Positions 51,678-60,645 of a stretch of DNA of 64,000 nt are shown here, in pieces. Source of the DNA: Streptomyces filipinensis. GTDB taxonomy: Bacteria > Actinomycetota > Actinomycetes > Streptomycetales > Streptomycetaceae. The notes beneath the pieces were generated by a model. That model did not search any database. It was given only the letters and a program-made list of their open reading frames with translations, and had not been told where the DNA came from. Each line of letters opens with the position of its first letter. The stretch's first letter is position 1. Both the position numbers and the translations under genes were made by a program. The stretch covers positions 310,001 to 374,000 of the forward strand of contig NZ_BMTD01000007.1 in assembly GCF_014649495.1 (NCBI RefSeq), given 5' to 3'.

Positions 51678-54404
51678 TTGCCCCTGCACGTCCTCACAGC
51701 GTCCAGTGACCATTCCCTGATCGCCGAATGGGCCGGTGGAAAAGCAGAGAACCTTCACGCCCTGAGCACGTCCGGTTTTCACGTACCACGCTGGTCCGTC
51801 CTCGGCCTGGACGTCTTCGCCGAATTCCGCCGCGGCGGCGGACTGGACGAGCCCCTGGCGCGGCTGCTCGCCGACGCACGGCCGGCACGGGCCCGGCAGG
51901 TCGCCGAGGAGGCCGCCCGCCTGATCGAGTCCGCGCCGCTCGGCGCGCGCGTCACCGAAGCCATCGCCCTCGCCTACCGGCAGGCCGGCGGCGGTGTCGT
52001 GGCCGTCCGCTCGTCCGGCGCGGACGAGGACGGCACCCGGCACTCCTTCGCCGGCCAGTTCGACAGCTTCCTCAACGTCCGGGGCCTGGACGAAGTCACC
52101 GCCCATGTCCGCCGCTGCTGGGCCTCCGGCTTCTCCGAACGCTCCCTGCGCTACCGCGCCCGGCACCGGCTGCCGCCCGGCCCCGGCGGCATCGCCGTCA
52201 TCGTGCAGCGCATGGTGCCGGCCGAGCGCAGCGGCGTGCTGTTCACCGCCGACCCGACGACCGGCCGTACCGACCGCCAGGTGGTCAGCGCCGTCCACGG
52301 GCTGGGAGAGGGGCTGGTGTCGGGCGCGGTGGACGCGGACACCGTGGTCCTGGACGCCGCCACCGGCGAGCCGCTCACCACGGTGGTCGGCGCCAAGCAG
52401 GAGCGCTACGACGCCGGATCCGGACCCGGCTGCCAGGTCTCACCCGTCGCCGACGAGGACCGCGCCGCGCCGGCCCTGACCGCCGCCGAACTCGCCCGGC
52501 TGCACGAGACCGGGCGCCGCGTCACCGCCCACTACGGCACCCCGCAGGACATCGAGTGGGCCATCGCCGAGGGCACGCTGTGGATCCTGCAGAGCCGCCC
52601 GGTCACCAGCCCGAAACCCGCGTCCGAGCCCGAGGGGGAGCCGCGGATCTGGGACAACTCCAACATCATCGAGAGCTTCAGCGGCGTCGTCTCCCCGCTC
52701 ACCTTCAGCTTCGCCGCCGACACCTACGCCAAGGTGTACGAGGCCTACGCCCGCGCCCTCGGTGTCCGCGGCGAGCGGCTGCGCGAGGTGCGGGAGTGGA
52801 CCCCGCACCTGCTCGGATACCTGCACGGACGGGTCTACTACAACCTGTTCCACTGGTACCGCATGGTCCGCCTGGCCCCGCTGTACCCGCTCAACCGGCG
52901 CGTCCTGGAGAAGTCCCTCGGGGTCGCGGAGAGCATTCCCGACGAGACCGCCGACGCACTCCATCCGTTCACCCCTCGATCAGGGCTGCGCGGCCGGTTG
53001 TCCCACCTGGCACGCACGGTCGTCTTCGTCAGGAGATTCCTCACCATCCGGAAATCCGTGGAGACTTTCCACCGGGATTTCTACCGGGCCTACGCGATCT
53101 TCAACAATGTCGATTACGACGCCCTGCCCGGTGACGAAACCTACCGCCGCTTCCGTCGGCTGCAGCGCGAACTCATCGGGAAATGGGGCCCGATGCAGAC
53201 CTTGGACGCCACCATCCTGCTCTCCCTGGGCCTGCTGGCGCTGCTCACCCGTAGATGGCTGCCGCACGCACCCGAGTGGTTCACCTGGGCCGCGGCCGCC
53301 CCCGGCGGGGCCGTCGAGTCCGCCGAACCGGTGCGGGCACTGCGCGAGCTGGCCGCCCGGGCGCGCGCCGACCCCGCGATCCTCCACCTGCTGGCGCACA
53401 CCCCCGACTCCGAGGCCCACCAGGCGCTGCAGGAAGCCGGCCACACCCGGTTCCTGGCCGCCGTCGACGCCTACCGAGCCGACTACGGCTACCGCAGCCC
53501 CGACGAACTCAAGCTGGAGGTCCCGGACCTGCACGAGGACCCGGCCGGACTGTTCACGCTGCTGCGCGACGCGTTGCCGGACACCGCGAACGGGGGCACG
53601 GCGGGCCGGGGCGGTGAGGCCGACGCCTACCTCGACGAGCATCTGCGCGGTCCGCGCCGCCTGCTGTACGAGCAGGTGCGGAAGAAGGCCCGGGCGGCGC
53701 TCGCCGACCGGGAACGGCTGCGGTTCTGCCGCACTCGGGCCTTCGGCGCGGCCAAGCGCATGCTGCGTGCCCTGGGCCGCGACCTGGCGCGCGTGGGGGC
53801 CATCGACGCCTGGGACGACGTGTTCATGCTGCGTCTGGAGGAGATCGGCGGCGCCTACGAGGGCATGATCGTCCACACCGAGCTGCGCGAGCTGGTCGCG
53901 CTGCGCCGGACGCGACTGGCCGCCGACACCGCGCTGCGCGCCCCGTCCCGCTTCACCACCCACGGCGCCCCGTACTGGTCGGGAAACCTGGAACGGGCCG
54001 GCTGGTCCGGCGCCCCGGCCGCCCGCAGCGGTGCCCGCGAACTGCGCGGCACGCCGTGCTGCCCCGGCATCGCCGAAGGGTCCGCCCTGGTCACCGACCG
54101 CCCGCACGACATCGGCGGCGGCATCCTGGTCACCTATCGCACCGACCCCGGCTGGGCCGCCGCGCTGCCCCAGGCCGCCGCCCTCGTCATCGAACGCGGC
54201 AGCCCGCTCACCCATGTCGCGATCGTGGCAAGGGAGTTGGGCATTCCGACGGTGGTCCAGGTCAAGGACGCCACCACCGAGATCGGCACCGGCGCCCGGC
54301 TGCGCGTCGACGGCGCCGCCGGGACGGTCACCGTACTCGCCGACCCGCCCGACGACGGCCTGCCCGCCGCCCAGGACGGCCCCCGAACGGAGACACACCT
54401 GTGA
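51678..54404 (+). CDS. PEP-synthase/rifampin-phosphotransferase-like enzyme
   Basis: This 908-residue protein starts at TTG 51678. The N-terminal ATP-binding domain (about 1-315) has GGKAENLHALSTSGFHVPRW, VAVRSSGADEDGTRHSFAGQ, MVPAERSGVLFTADPTTGR and DIEWAIAEGTLWILQSRPV. The middle (about 330-780) is helical and divergent. The C-terminal swivelling domain carries the phosphorylatable His846 in RGSPLTHVAIVARELGIPTV. This order matches rifampin phosphotransferases, which use the beta-phosphate of ATP to phosphorylate a hydroxyl and release AMP. Central-domain divergence and operon context suggest a biosynthetic acceptor rather than rifamycin. It heads a six-gene operon. Confidence 0.85.
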   Translation: MPLHVLTASSDHSLIAEWAGGKAENLHALSTSGFHVPRWSVLGLDVFAEFRRGGGLDEPLARLLADARPARARQVAEEAARLIESAPLGARVTEAIALAYRQAGGGVVAVRSSGADEDGTRHSFAGQFDSFLNVRGLDEVTAHVRRCWASGFSERSLRYRARHRLPPGPGGIAVIVQRMVPAERSGVLFTADPTTGRTDRQVVSAVHGLGEGLVSGAVDADTVVLDAATGEPLTTVVGAKQERYDAGSGPGCQVSPVADEDRAAPALTAAELARLHETGRRVTAHYGTPQDIEWAIAEGTLWILQSRPVTSPKPASEPEGEPRIWDNSNIIESFSGVVSPLTFSFAADTYAKVYEAYARALGVRGERLREVREWTPHLLGYLHGRVYYNLFHWYRMVRLAPLYPLNRRVLEKSLGVAESIPDETADALHPFTPRSGLRGRLSHLARTVVFVRRFLTIRKSVETFHRDFYRAYAIFNNVDYDALPGDETYRRFRRLQRELIGKWGPMQTLDATILLSLGLLALLTRRWLPHAPEWFTWAAAAPGGAVESAEPVRALRELAARARADPAILHLLAHTPDSEAHQALQEAGHTRFLAAVDAYRADYGYRSPDELKLEVPDLHEDPAGLFTLLRDALPDTANGGTAGRGGEADAYLDEHLRGPRRLLYEQVRKKARAALADRERLRFCRTRAFGAAKRMLRALGRDLARVGAIDAWDDVFMLRLEEIGGAYEGMIVHTELRELVALRRTRLAADTALRAPSRFTTHGAPYWSGNLERAGWSGAPAARSGARELRGTPCCPGIAEGSALVTDRPHDIGGGILVTYRTDPGWAAALPQAAALVIERGSPLTHVAIVARELGIPTVVQVKDATTEIGTGARLRVDGAAGTVTVLADPPDDGLPAAQDGPRTETHL

Positions 54405-56533
54405 TCCTCACCGAGGACCAACTGCAGGACCTGCTCGACAAGGCCCTCGCCGCACTTCCCTACGGCACCGAGTGGGCCGTGGCCCTGGAGGGCTCCCTCG
54501 CGGAAGGGTTCGGCAACCCCTCCTCCGACATCGACTTCCTGTTCCTCGGCCGCTGCGAGGACGACCTGCCGACCATGCCGTCCCTGCTCTTCGTGGACGG
54601 GCGGCGGGTGGAGATCCGCACCCGGTCGGTGCGGCAGATCGCCGACCAGTTCCGCGCGGTTGAGGAGGGAGCCGAACGGCCTGGCCGGCTCTCCGAGGAT
54701 CTCCTCAACCGCTGCCAGCGGCTGCTGCACAGCCACCCGCTGCGCGGCCACGCCCTGGTCGAGGAGGTCAAGGCGATGCTGCCCGCCGAACGGTTCGGCC
54801 GGATCACCGCCGACTGGTGGGCGCACCGGGCCCGCCAGTCCCTGCGGCAGGCGATCGCGCTGGTGTGCCTCGACGAGAGTGACGAGGCGGTCGGCTGGAC
54901 CCGCGCGGGGCTCCTGCAGACCGTCAAGTCCTGGGCGGCCGCCCGGGGCGAGACCTACCTCGAACCCAAGTGGCTGTCCCTGCAACTGGACCGGGCCGGC
55001 CACCCGGACGTACGCGACCGCTACTGGCAATTGGACACCACCGCCCCCGCACCCGGCGCTGCCTTCGCACCGGGTGCCGCCGCCGTGTCGGGATCCGTGC
55101 CTGCGCTGGGTGGCGCCTCTGCGTCGGATGCCGCCGCAGGGCCGGGTTCCGTGCCGGCGTCGGGCGCCGCTCCCGCACCCAGCCCCACCCCCGTGCCGGA
55201 CACCGCTGCCCCCGAGCCTGGCACCGTCACCGCACCCAGCGCCTCCCCTCCGCCCGGTGCCGCCCCTGCCCCGAGATCCGTACCGGCGTCCCGTGGCGTC
55301 CCTGCGGTGGCTGCCGCCCCCGCGCCCGGCGGCGTACCTGCGGCGGGTGCCGCTGCGGAGCCCGACGCCGTCCCTGCGCCGGTTCCGGCGCCCGCCTCCA
55401 ACGCCGTCGCCCCCGCGCCCGCCGCCGTCCCTGCACCGGTTGCCGCCCCCGCGTCCAGCGCCCCCGCGTCTGACGCCGTCCTCGCGCCGGGTGCCGTCAC
55501 AGATCCCAGCGGCACCCCCGCCCCCGATGCCGTCCGCGATCACCTGACCGCCTGCCTCGGTTTTGCCGCCGATCTCGGGATCGCCGGCGTCCCGTGGCGG
55601 CCCGAGCGGCTCATCGTGGAGCGGGTGGCCGGGGTGACGACCTGGCAGACCGGTGAACGGGTCCACGTCATCCGCTGCCGGCGCGACGTGTTCGTTCTGG
55701 GCGACGACGCCGGCGCCGTCTGGCGCTCCCTCGTGCTGGGCCGGCCGCTGCCCCGCGTACTGGCCCAGGCCAAGGACACCGGCGTGGCCGACCCCGGTCC
55801 GCTGCTGGCCGCCTTCCTGCGCCACGGGCTGATCCGCCTCGCCTGGAAGGGCGGCGGTACCGTCATACCGTCGCTGCCGCTGTCCGCCCCGCCCGGCCCC
55901 CTCACCCCGCCGCCCTCGACCGCTCAGCCGCTGCTGTCGGTGCACGGCGCCGCCGTCAGCGGTCCCCGCGCCATCGACCTGATGCCCCTGCCCGCCGACC
56001 GGTTCGCCGCCGCGGCCATGGCGCTGGTGTGGTCCAACGTGGTCGTCGAGAACGCCGTCGAGGATGTGACCGGCGCCCTGCGACGCGGCCAGTGGCGGGT
56101 GGCCGAACTCACCGCGCGCCGCGCGGTGCACGCCGCGCTGCGCGGACTGCTCAGCGCCCACGGCGTCCATCCGCTGCCCGCCGACCCAGGCCTCGTGCGC
56201 CGCCTGGACCTGCTGCCGCCCGCCATTCGGCCGATCGGGGCACGCGCCGGCGACCTGCTGGGACGCGGCGTCGGCTCGGCGGAACAGGGCGACACCCTGC
56301 TCGCGGCGCTGCGCGCCTTCATCGGCCAGGTCCGCGGCGCCGTCGGTGCCGACTCGTTCCCGCTCTCCTTCGACTCCGCGCACACCTGGCGGGCCACCCT
56401 CCAGCTCGGCTACGACTGGCTGCGCATCGGCGCCCACCTCGACGCGCAACTGCCCATCGAAGAGGCCCGCGACCTGCTGGCCGGGCATGGCACCGCGCCC
56501 CGCCCGGCCCTGGAACGGCACCAGGACCCGTGA
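54401..56533 (+). CDS. Nucleotidyltransferase-domain protein with long Pro/Ala linker
   Basis: This 710-residue protein starts at GTG 54401, overlapping the previous stop (GTGA). The pol-beta-type nucleotidyltransferase site is GSLAEGFGNPSSDIDFLFL at residues 31-49, with Asp43 and Asp45 as metal ligands; helices follow to about residue 205. Residues 210-376 are low-complexity Ala/Pro/Val/Ser. A second domain (about 380-710) has AGVTTWQTGERVHVIRCRRD and ends in helices (RRGQWRVAELTARRAVHAAL) like a substrate-binding or HEPN-like cap. It probably transfers a nucleotide to a small molecule or partner. Confidence 0.78.
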   Translation: MILTEDQLQDLLDKALAALPYGTEWAVALEGSLAEGFGNPSSDIDFLFLGRCEDDLPTMPSLLFVDGRRVEIRTRSVRQIADQFRAVEEGAERPGRLSEDLLNRCQRLLHSHPLRGHALVEEVKAMLPAERFGRITADWWAHRARQSLRQAIALVCLDESDEAVGWTRAGLLQTVKSWAAARGETYLEPKWLSLQLDRAGHPDVRDRYWQLDTTAPAPGAAFAPGAAAVSGSVPALGGASASDAAAGPGSVPASGAAPAPSPTPVPDTAAPEPGTVTAPSASPPPGAAPAPRSVPASRGVPAVAAAPAPGGVPAAGAAAEPDAVPAPVPAPASNAVAPAPAAVPAPVAAPASSAPASDAVLAPGAVTDPSGTPAPDAVRDHLTACLGFAADLGIAGVPWRPERLIVERVAGVTTWQTGERVHVIRCRRDVFVLGDDAGAVWRSLVLGRPLPRVLAQAKDTGVADPGPLLAAFLRHGLIRLAWKGGGTVIPSLPLSAPPGPLTPPPSTAQPLLSVHGAAVSGPRAIDLMPLPADRFAAAAMALVWSNVVVENAVEDVTGALRRGQWRVAELTARRAVHAALRGLLSAHGVHPLPADPGLVRRLDLLPPAIRPIGARAGDLLGRGVGSAEQGDTLLAALRAFIGQVRGAVGADSFPLSFDSAHTWRATLQLGYDWLRIGAHLDAQLPIEEARDLLAGHGTAPRPALERHQDP
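55030..55530 (+). repeat. Low-complexity Ala/Pro/Val-coding tract
   Basis: About 165 codons consist of imperfect repeats of the kind APAPGA/VPAS/APA inside the nucleotidyltransferase gene. It separates the catalytic domain from a folded C-terminal domain and is the only long disordered linker in this window apart from the exporter's. Confidence 0.85.
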
Positions 56534-56571
56534 GAGCCCCCCGTCCGACCTTCCGCCCGGAGGATCCACCG

Positions 56572-57666
56572 ATGTCCGACCCGATGACGGTGCTGGTGAC
56601 CGGCGCCGGCGGTTTCGTGGGTGCCGAGGTGACCGCCCGGCTCACCGCCGCCGGCCACACCGTGCTGGCCCTGCTGCACCACAACACCGAACTCGTCCGC
56701 AACAACGGCAGAAAGCTCACCCCGGGCCCGGGCACCCTGACCCGGATCACCGGCGACATCACCCGCCCCGGCCTCGGGATGACCGACGACGACCGGAGAC
56801 TGGCCGCCATCGCCGACCGGATCGTGCACTGCGCCGCCGTCACCGACTTCGGACTGCCGGACGAGCACTACGACCGCCTGAACGTCGAAGGCACCCGGCA
56901 CGTCCTGGACCTCGCCCTCGCCGTCCGCACCCCGCTGGTGCACCTCAGCACCGCCTACGTGTGCGGGGAACGCGACGGCACGGCCCGCGAGGACGAACTC
57001 GATGTGGGCCAACGCCCGGGCAGCGGCTACGAGAAGAGCAAACTCGCCGCCGAGACCCTCGCCCGCACAGCCGCGGCGGACGGCCTGCCGGTGACCGTGG
57101 TGCGCCCGAGCATCGTCACCGGTGCCGGCCGCACCGGCCGCGTCCGGGACTTCAAGACGATCTACCCCGTGCTCCGGGTCCTCACCCGGGGCCTGGTGCG
57201 GACCGTGCCCGGTCACTACGACGCCGTCCTCGACCTGGTCCCGGTCGACCGCGTCGCCGACCTGGTCACCGAGGCCACCCTGCGCGCCCGGGTCGCCGGG
57301 TGCCGCACGCTGCACGCCGTCGGCTACGAGCTGACCCTGCGTGACTTCTCCGACGTTCTCGCCGAATACCCCTGCTTCCAGGTGCCGCGGTTCGTCCCGC
57401 CGTCCGCGTTCAGCGCCCAGGCACTGCCGGACGGCGAGCGTCCCTACTACAACCGCGTCATCTCCCTGTACGACACCTACTTCCGGCGGCGCGTCCACTT
57501 CGACGACACCCGGGCCGCGGCCTTCATCGGCCGGCCGGCGCCCACGGGCGCACGACCGTATCTGCGCCGCCTCCTCGACCACTGCCTCGCCACCGGCTAT
57601 CTCGGTCCGGCTCCGCGCCGGCTACCGGCCGCGGCGGTCCGACCCGACGGGAGCACCCACCGATGA
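56572..57666 (+). CDS. Extended SDR, thioester reductase/epimerase type
   Basis: This 364-residue protein starts MSDPMTVLVTGAGGFVGAEV at ATG 56572 behind GGAGG. It has the TGAGGFVG dinucleotide motif, the acidic VTGD-type turn ITGDITRPGLGM, IVHCAAVTDFGL, LVHLSTAYVCGERDG with the catalytic Thr/Ser-Tyr region and YEKSK (Tyr-x3-Lys). The C-terminal half resembles fatty-acyl/thioester reductases more than sugar epimerases. It may reduce an acyl thioester or ketone made by the AfsA-family protein. It starts 38 nt after the nucleotidyltransferase gene. Confidence 0.83.
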   Translation: MSDPMTVLVTGAGGFVGAEVTARLTAAGHTVLALLHHNTELVRNNGRKLTPGPGTLTRITGDITRPGLGMTDDDRRLAAIADRIVHCAAVTDFGLPDEHYDRLNVEGTRHVLDLALAVRTPLVHLSTAYVCGERDGTAREDELDVGQRPGSGYEKSKLAAETLARTAAADGLPVTVVRPSIVTGAGRTGRVRDFKTIYPVLRVLTRGLVRTVPGHYDAVLDLVPVDRVADLVTEATLRARVAGCRTLHAVGYELTLRDFSDVLAEYPCFQVPRFVPPSAFSAQALPDGERPYYNRVISLYDTYFRRRVHFDDTRAAAFIGRPAPTGARPYLRRLLDHCLATGYLGPAPRRLPAAAVRPDGSTHR

Positions 57667-58604
57667 CCCCCGCCCACCTCACCGACCCGCCGCACGGCAT
57701 GCCCGTCTCCCCGCTGCTGACCTGCCACCCCGCCAAACAGCGGCTGTACGGCGCGGACACCTACTTCCAGGAGAGCTACGACCAGCTCGCCGCCCTCACC
57801 GCCGACGTCACGGGCTTCGCCCACCGGCACGCCGCGCTGCTGCTCAAGCCGGACGCCGTGGTGGCCCGCAGACTGGAGGCGGCCGTGGACTGGCTCACCG
57901 GGCGCGGCTTCAGGATCGTCGGCGCGGCCGTCACCCGCCTGACCCGCACCATGATCCGTGCCTTGTGGTACTTCCAGTGGAACCTCGCCACCTCGCACCG
58001 AAGGCGGCTCGCCGCCCTGTTCCTGGAGGACGCCGACGCCCTCGTGCTGCTCGTCCGCCCCGAGCGTGACCTGGACATCCCCGCCTCGGTCGAACTGACC
58101 CGGCGCAAGGGCCCCACGGACCCGGACGCCCGCCGACCGGGCCAGCTGAGGCACCTTCTCGGCCGCCACAGCTACCTGCTGAACCTGGTGCACACCCCCG
58201 ACGAACCCGCCGACGTCCTGCGCGAGCTGGCCGTCCACTTCGACGACACCGCCCGCGACCGTCTCTTCCGGTCCGCCCTCGCCGACGAGGACCGCACCGC
58301 GAACGCCCTGGAGCTGACCGGCCGGCTGTACGCGGCCACGAAGCCCCGGGACCTGGAATTCGCCCCCGCCGTCGAACGGCTGCGGCACACCGTGTCCCGG
58401 CACGGCGGGGCCGCCCCGGCCGCACCGCGCGAGCTGCTGGAGAGCGCGTGGGAGCGGGGGATCGGCCTCGACCCGTGGGACCAGGTCATCGTCGGCTCCA
58501 CGGTGCTCCCCATGCGCGTACCCGGCCGCGCCCCCGTGCTCGACGGGGCGGACGTCGCCACCTGGCGCCGCCACCTGAACACCGTCCGCGCCACCCCGAG
58601 TTGA
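57663..58604 (+). CDS. Nucleoside-diphosphate-kinase-like protein
   Basis: This 313-residue protein overlaps the SDR gene in ATGA. The segment AALLLKPDAVVARRLEAAVD (Lys62), then TGRGFRIVGAAVTRLTR, LEDADALVLLVRP and the HLLGRHSYLLNLVHTPDEPA region with His177 follow the order of an NDP kinase, including the catalytic-type His in NxxH. It is twice the normal length, with extra N- and C-terminal parts and weak conservation elsewhere, so it is a specialised relative. It may phosphorylate a pathway intermediate or supply nucleotide to the neighbouring nucleotidyltransferase. Confidence 0.7.
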   Translation: MTPAHLTDPPHGMPVSPLLTCHPAKQRLYGADTYFQESYDQLAALTADVTGFAHRHAALLLKPDAVVARRLEAAVDWLTGRGFRIVGAAVTRLTRTMIRALWYFQWNLATSHRRRLAALFLEDADALVLLVRPERDLDIPASVELTRRKGPTDPDARRPGQLRHLLGRHSYLLNLVHTPDEPADVLRELAVHFDDTARDRLFRSALADEDRTANALELTGRLYAATKPRDLEFAPAVERLRHTVSRHGGAAPAAPRELLESAWERGIGLDPWDQVIVGSTVLPMRVPGRAPVLDGADVATWRRHLNTVRATPS

Positions 58605-58614
58605 GGAGCGGCCC

Positions 58615-59598
58615 ATGCAGTTCACCCGGACACTCTCCAAGGAACTGGTGCACCGCGCCGCCGTCTGCGAGGTCTTCCTCACCGACGCCGAGCGCCGCGG
58701 CGAGGACGAGCTGCTGCTGGCCGCACAGCTTCCCCGCCGCCACGCCTTCTACCACGACACCCTCGGGCCCCGTACCCACCACGATCCACTGCTGCTGTTC
58801 GAAGCGTGCAGGCAGGGCATCTTCGTGGTGGCCCACCGCTACCTCGACGTCCCCCTCGGGTACAAGTTCCTGCTGCGTGCCGTCGAGTTCGAGGTGCCGG
58901 ATCCGGCGGTCCTCGTGTGCGGTGGTCTTCCGGCCGAGGCCGTCATCGCCGTCCGGATCGAGGACCGGTTCCGCACCCGGGCCGCGCCGACGGGCCTGCG
59001 GCTGCGCTTCACCTGCACCGTCGGCACCCAGGACGCGCTGCTGGCCCGCATCGACTACTCCTGGATGCCCCCGGAGGACTGGACGTGCCTGCGGGCCCGA
59101 CAGCGCGGTGCCCTCGGCCTGCCCGACACACCCGTCGCGCTGCCCGGCCCACGCGTCGATCCCGCCCTCGTCGGCCGGGGTGACCCGGCCAACACGGTCA
59201 TCTCCCCACCCCGCACCGCGGCCGACGGCACGCACACCGCACGCCTGATCGCCGACACCACGCACCCGACCCTGTACGACCACTGGGTCGACCACGTGCC
59301 CGGCATGCTGGAGCTGGAGGCGTTCCGGCAGCTCGCCCTGACGGCGGCCGTCACCGCAGGCGCGGTCCCCACCCCCACGGCGCTGCCCGTCGGCCTGACC
59401 GCGCGGTTCCGCTGCTTCGCCGAGATGGACCTGCCGCTTCGGTGCCGCACCGCTCCCGTGCTGCCCCACGCGGACATCGCGTGCACCCTGCACCAGCCCG
59501 GCGCGGTGGCCGCCGAGGCCCGGATCCGGCTGGCCGATCCCGACCGGTCCGCCCGGACGCGCGTCCTCGCGGGCCGGGCGGCCCACGAAGCCGCATGA
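58615..59598 (+). CDS. AfsA/ScbA-family double-hotdog protein
   Basis: This 327-residue protein starts MQFTRTLSKELVHRAAVCEV. ELVHRAAVCEVFLTDAERRG is the diagnostic AfsA-repeat opening. Two hotdog halves follow (about 10-150 and 210-320), with HHDPLLLFEACRQGIFVVAH in the first and LYDHWVDHVPGMLELEAFRQ in the second, both positions conserved in A-factor synthases. These enzymes condense a beta-ketoacyl thioester with dihydroxyacetone phosphate in gamma-butyrolactone signal biosynthesis. No TetR-type butyrolactone receptor gene is adjacent. Confidence 0.87.
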   Translation: MQFTRTLSKELVHRAAVCEVFLTDAERRGEDELLLAAQLPRRHAFYHDTLGPRTHHDPLLLFEACRQGIFVVAHRYLDVPLGYKFLLRAVEFEVPDPAVLVCGGLPAEAVIAVRIEDRFRTRAAPTGLRLRFTCTVGTQDALLARIDYSWMPPEDWTCLRARQRGALGLPDTPVALPGPRVDPALVGRGDPANTVISPPRTAADGTHTARLIADTTHPTLYDHWVDHVPGMLELEAFRQLALTAAVTAGAVPTPTALPVGLTARFRCFAEMDLPLRCRTAPVLPHADIACTLHQPGAVAAEARIRLADPDRSARTRVLAGRAAHEAA

Positions 59599-60542
59599 CG
59601 CCGTCTCCGCCGACCCCGGCCCGGACAGGGGGAGCCCTCGCGGTGACCACCGTCACCGCCCGGCGCGTACCGGCCAGACTGGGCCGTTTCGTGCTGCGCA
59701 GGTTCCGGCCGCCCCTCTACGCCACCTACGCGCTGCTGTGGGTTCTCGCACTGGAGGGTTCGGCGGTCGCCGCCACCGGCACGGCCTGGCGGCCGACCGG
59801 CGCCACCTGGGTGCGGGTCACCGGCGTCGTACTGGCACTGCTGTTCCTGCGGATGCTGGACGAGCAGAAGGACCTCGCCCACGATCGTGTGCACCACCCG
59901 GACCGGCCGCTCGTCACCGGCGCGATCACCGCCGCCGAACTGCGCGGCGCGATGACGGCGATCGCGGTCGTGGCGACAGCGCTGAGCGCCGCCCTCTCGG
60001 CCGCGGCCGCCCTGCTGTTCCTCGCGGTCCTCGGGTACGGGCTGCTCCTGGCCGCACTGGAACGGCTGTCGTCCGCGGTCCGCGACCGGCAGCTGCTCGG
60101 CCTGGCGGTCACCTATCCGGTCCAGGCCCTGCTCGGCGCCTATGTGTACGGGTCGCTGGTCGACGCCGGGACCGTGACCGCCGACTGGCGCGGCGCGGTG
60201 CTGCTCGTCCTGAGCGCCTGTGTGTTCCTGCACGTCGAGTTCGCCCGCAAGACGGCCTGGGAGGCGCCGCCCGGTGCCCGGCTGTACTCGGCGGACCTCG
60301 GTCCGCGCCGCAGCGCGGCGGTGACGGCGGGGCTCGCGGCCGGTGCGGTCGGCTGCGAGGTGCTGCTGTGCGCGCCGGACGGCCCGCCGGGGCTGCTGCC
60401 CTGCCTCGCGGCGGCCCTGCCCGCCTGGGGCACCCTGCGCTTCCTGGCCGCCCGCCGCGGCGGCTGGCCGATGGCGACCGCGACCGGCTTCGTCGTGGCC
60501 ACCTACCTCGCGCTGGCCCTCCTGGCGGTGTGGCGGCCCTGA
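59595..60542 (+). CDS. UbiA-like prenyltransferase membrane protein
   Basis: This 315-residue integral membrane protein overlaps the AfsA-family gene in ATGA. It has about eight hydrophobic segments. The loop LDEQKDLAHDRVHHPDRPLV has Asp89, Asp93 and Asp97 in the spacing of the UbiA metal/diphosphate motif (NDxxxDxxxD, first Asn changed). The second Asp-rich motif is not clear; HVEFARKTAW occupies its place. UbiA enzymes transfer prenyl groups from diphosphates to aromatic, sugar or glycerol acceptors at the membrane. It is the last gene of the operon. Confidence 0.75.
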   Translation: MTPSPPTPARTGGALAVTTVTARRVPARLGRFVLRRFRPPLYATYALLWVLALEGSAVAATGTAWRPTGATWVRVTGVVLALLFLRMLDEQKDLAHDRVHHPDRPLVTGAITAAELRGAMTAIAVVATALSAALSAAAALLFLAVLGYGLLLAALERLSSAVRDRQLLGLAVTYPVQALLGAYVYGSLVDAGTVTADWRGAVLLVLSACVFLHVEFARKTAWEAPPGARLYSADLGPRRSAAVTAGLAAGAVGCEVLLCAPDGPPGLLPCLAAALPAWGTLRFLAARRGGWPMATATGFVVATYLALALLAVWRP

Positions 60543-60562
60543 CGGACGCACGCCCCCGTCCG
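60543..60562 (+). terminator. Hairpin right after the six-gene operon
   Basis: CGGACG (60543-60548) pairs with CGTCCG (60557-60562) around an 8-nt loop, directly after the TGA of the UbiA-like gene and before the convergent LacI gene. Confidence 0.5.
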
Positions 60563-60645
60563 GCGCGGAGTCGAGTGCCGCACCACGACGGCGGCGGGGT
60601 GGCTGACCGGCGTACGGCCGCGGCCGATGCCCTGCAGGAGGGCGC

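Noticed and set aside
55030..55530. Possible CRISPR or VNTR array in the repetitive tract
   Set aside because: Repeats are degenerate, codon-phased Ala/Pro coding sequence without uniform spacers.
54134..56569. A minus-strand frame of about 810 codons over the nucleotidyltransferase gene
   Set aside because: Gly/Arg repeats here are the complement of the Ala/Pro linker. No motif, and it opposes a coupled operon.
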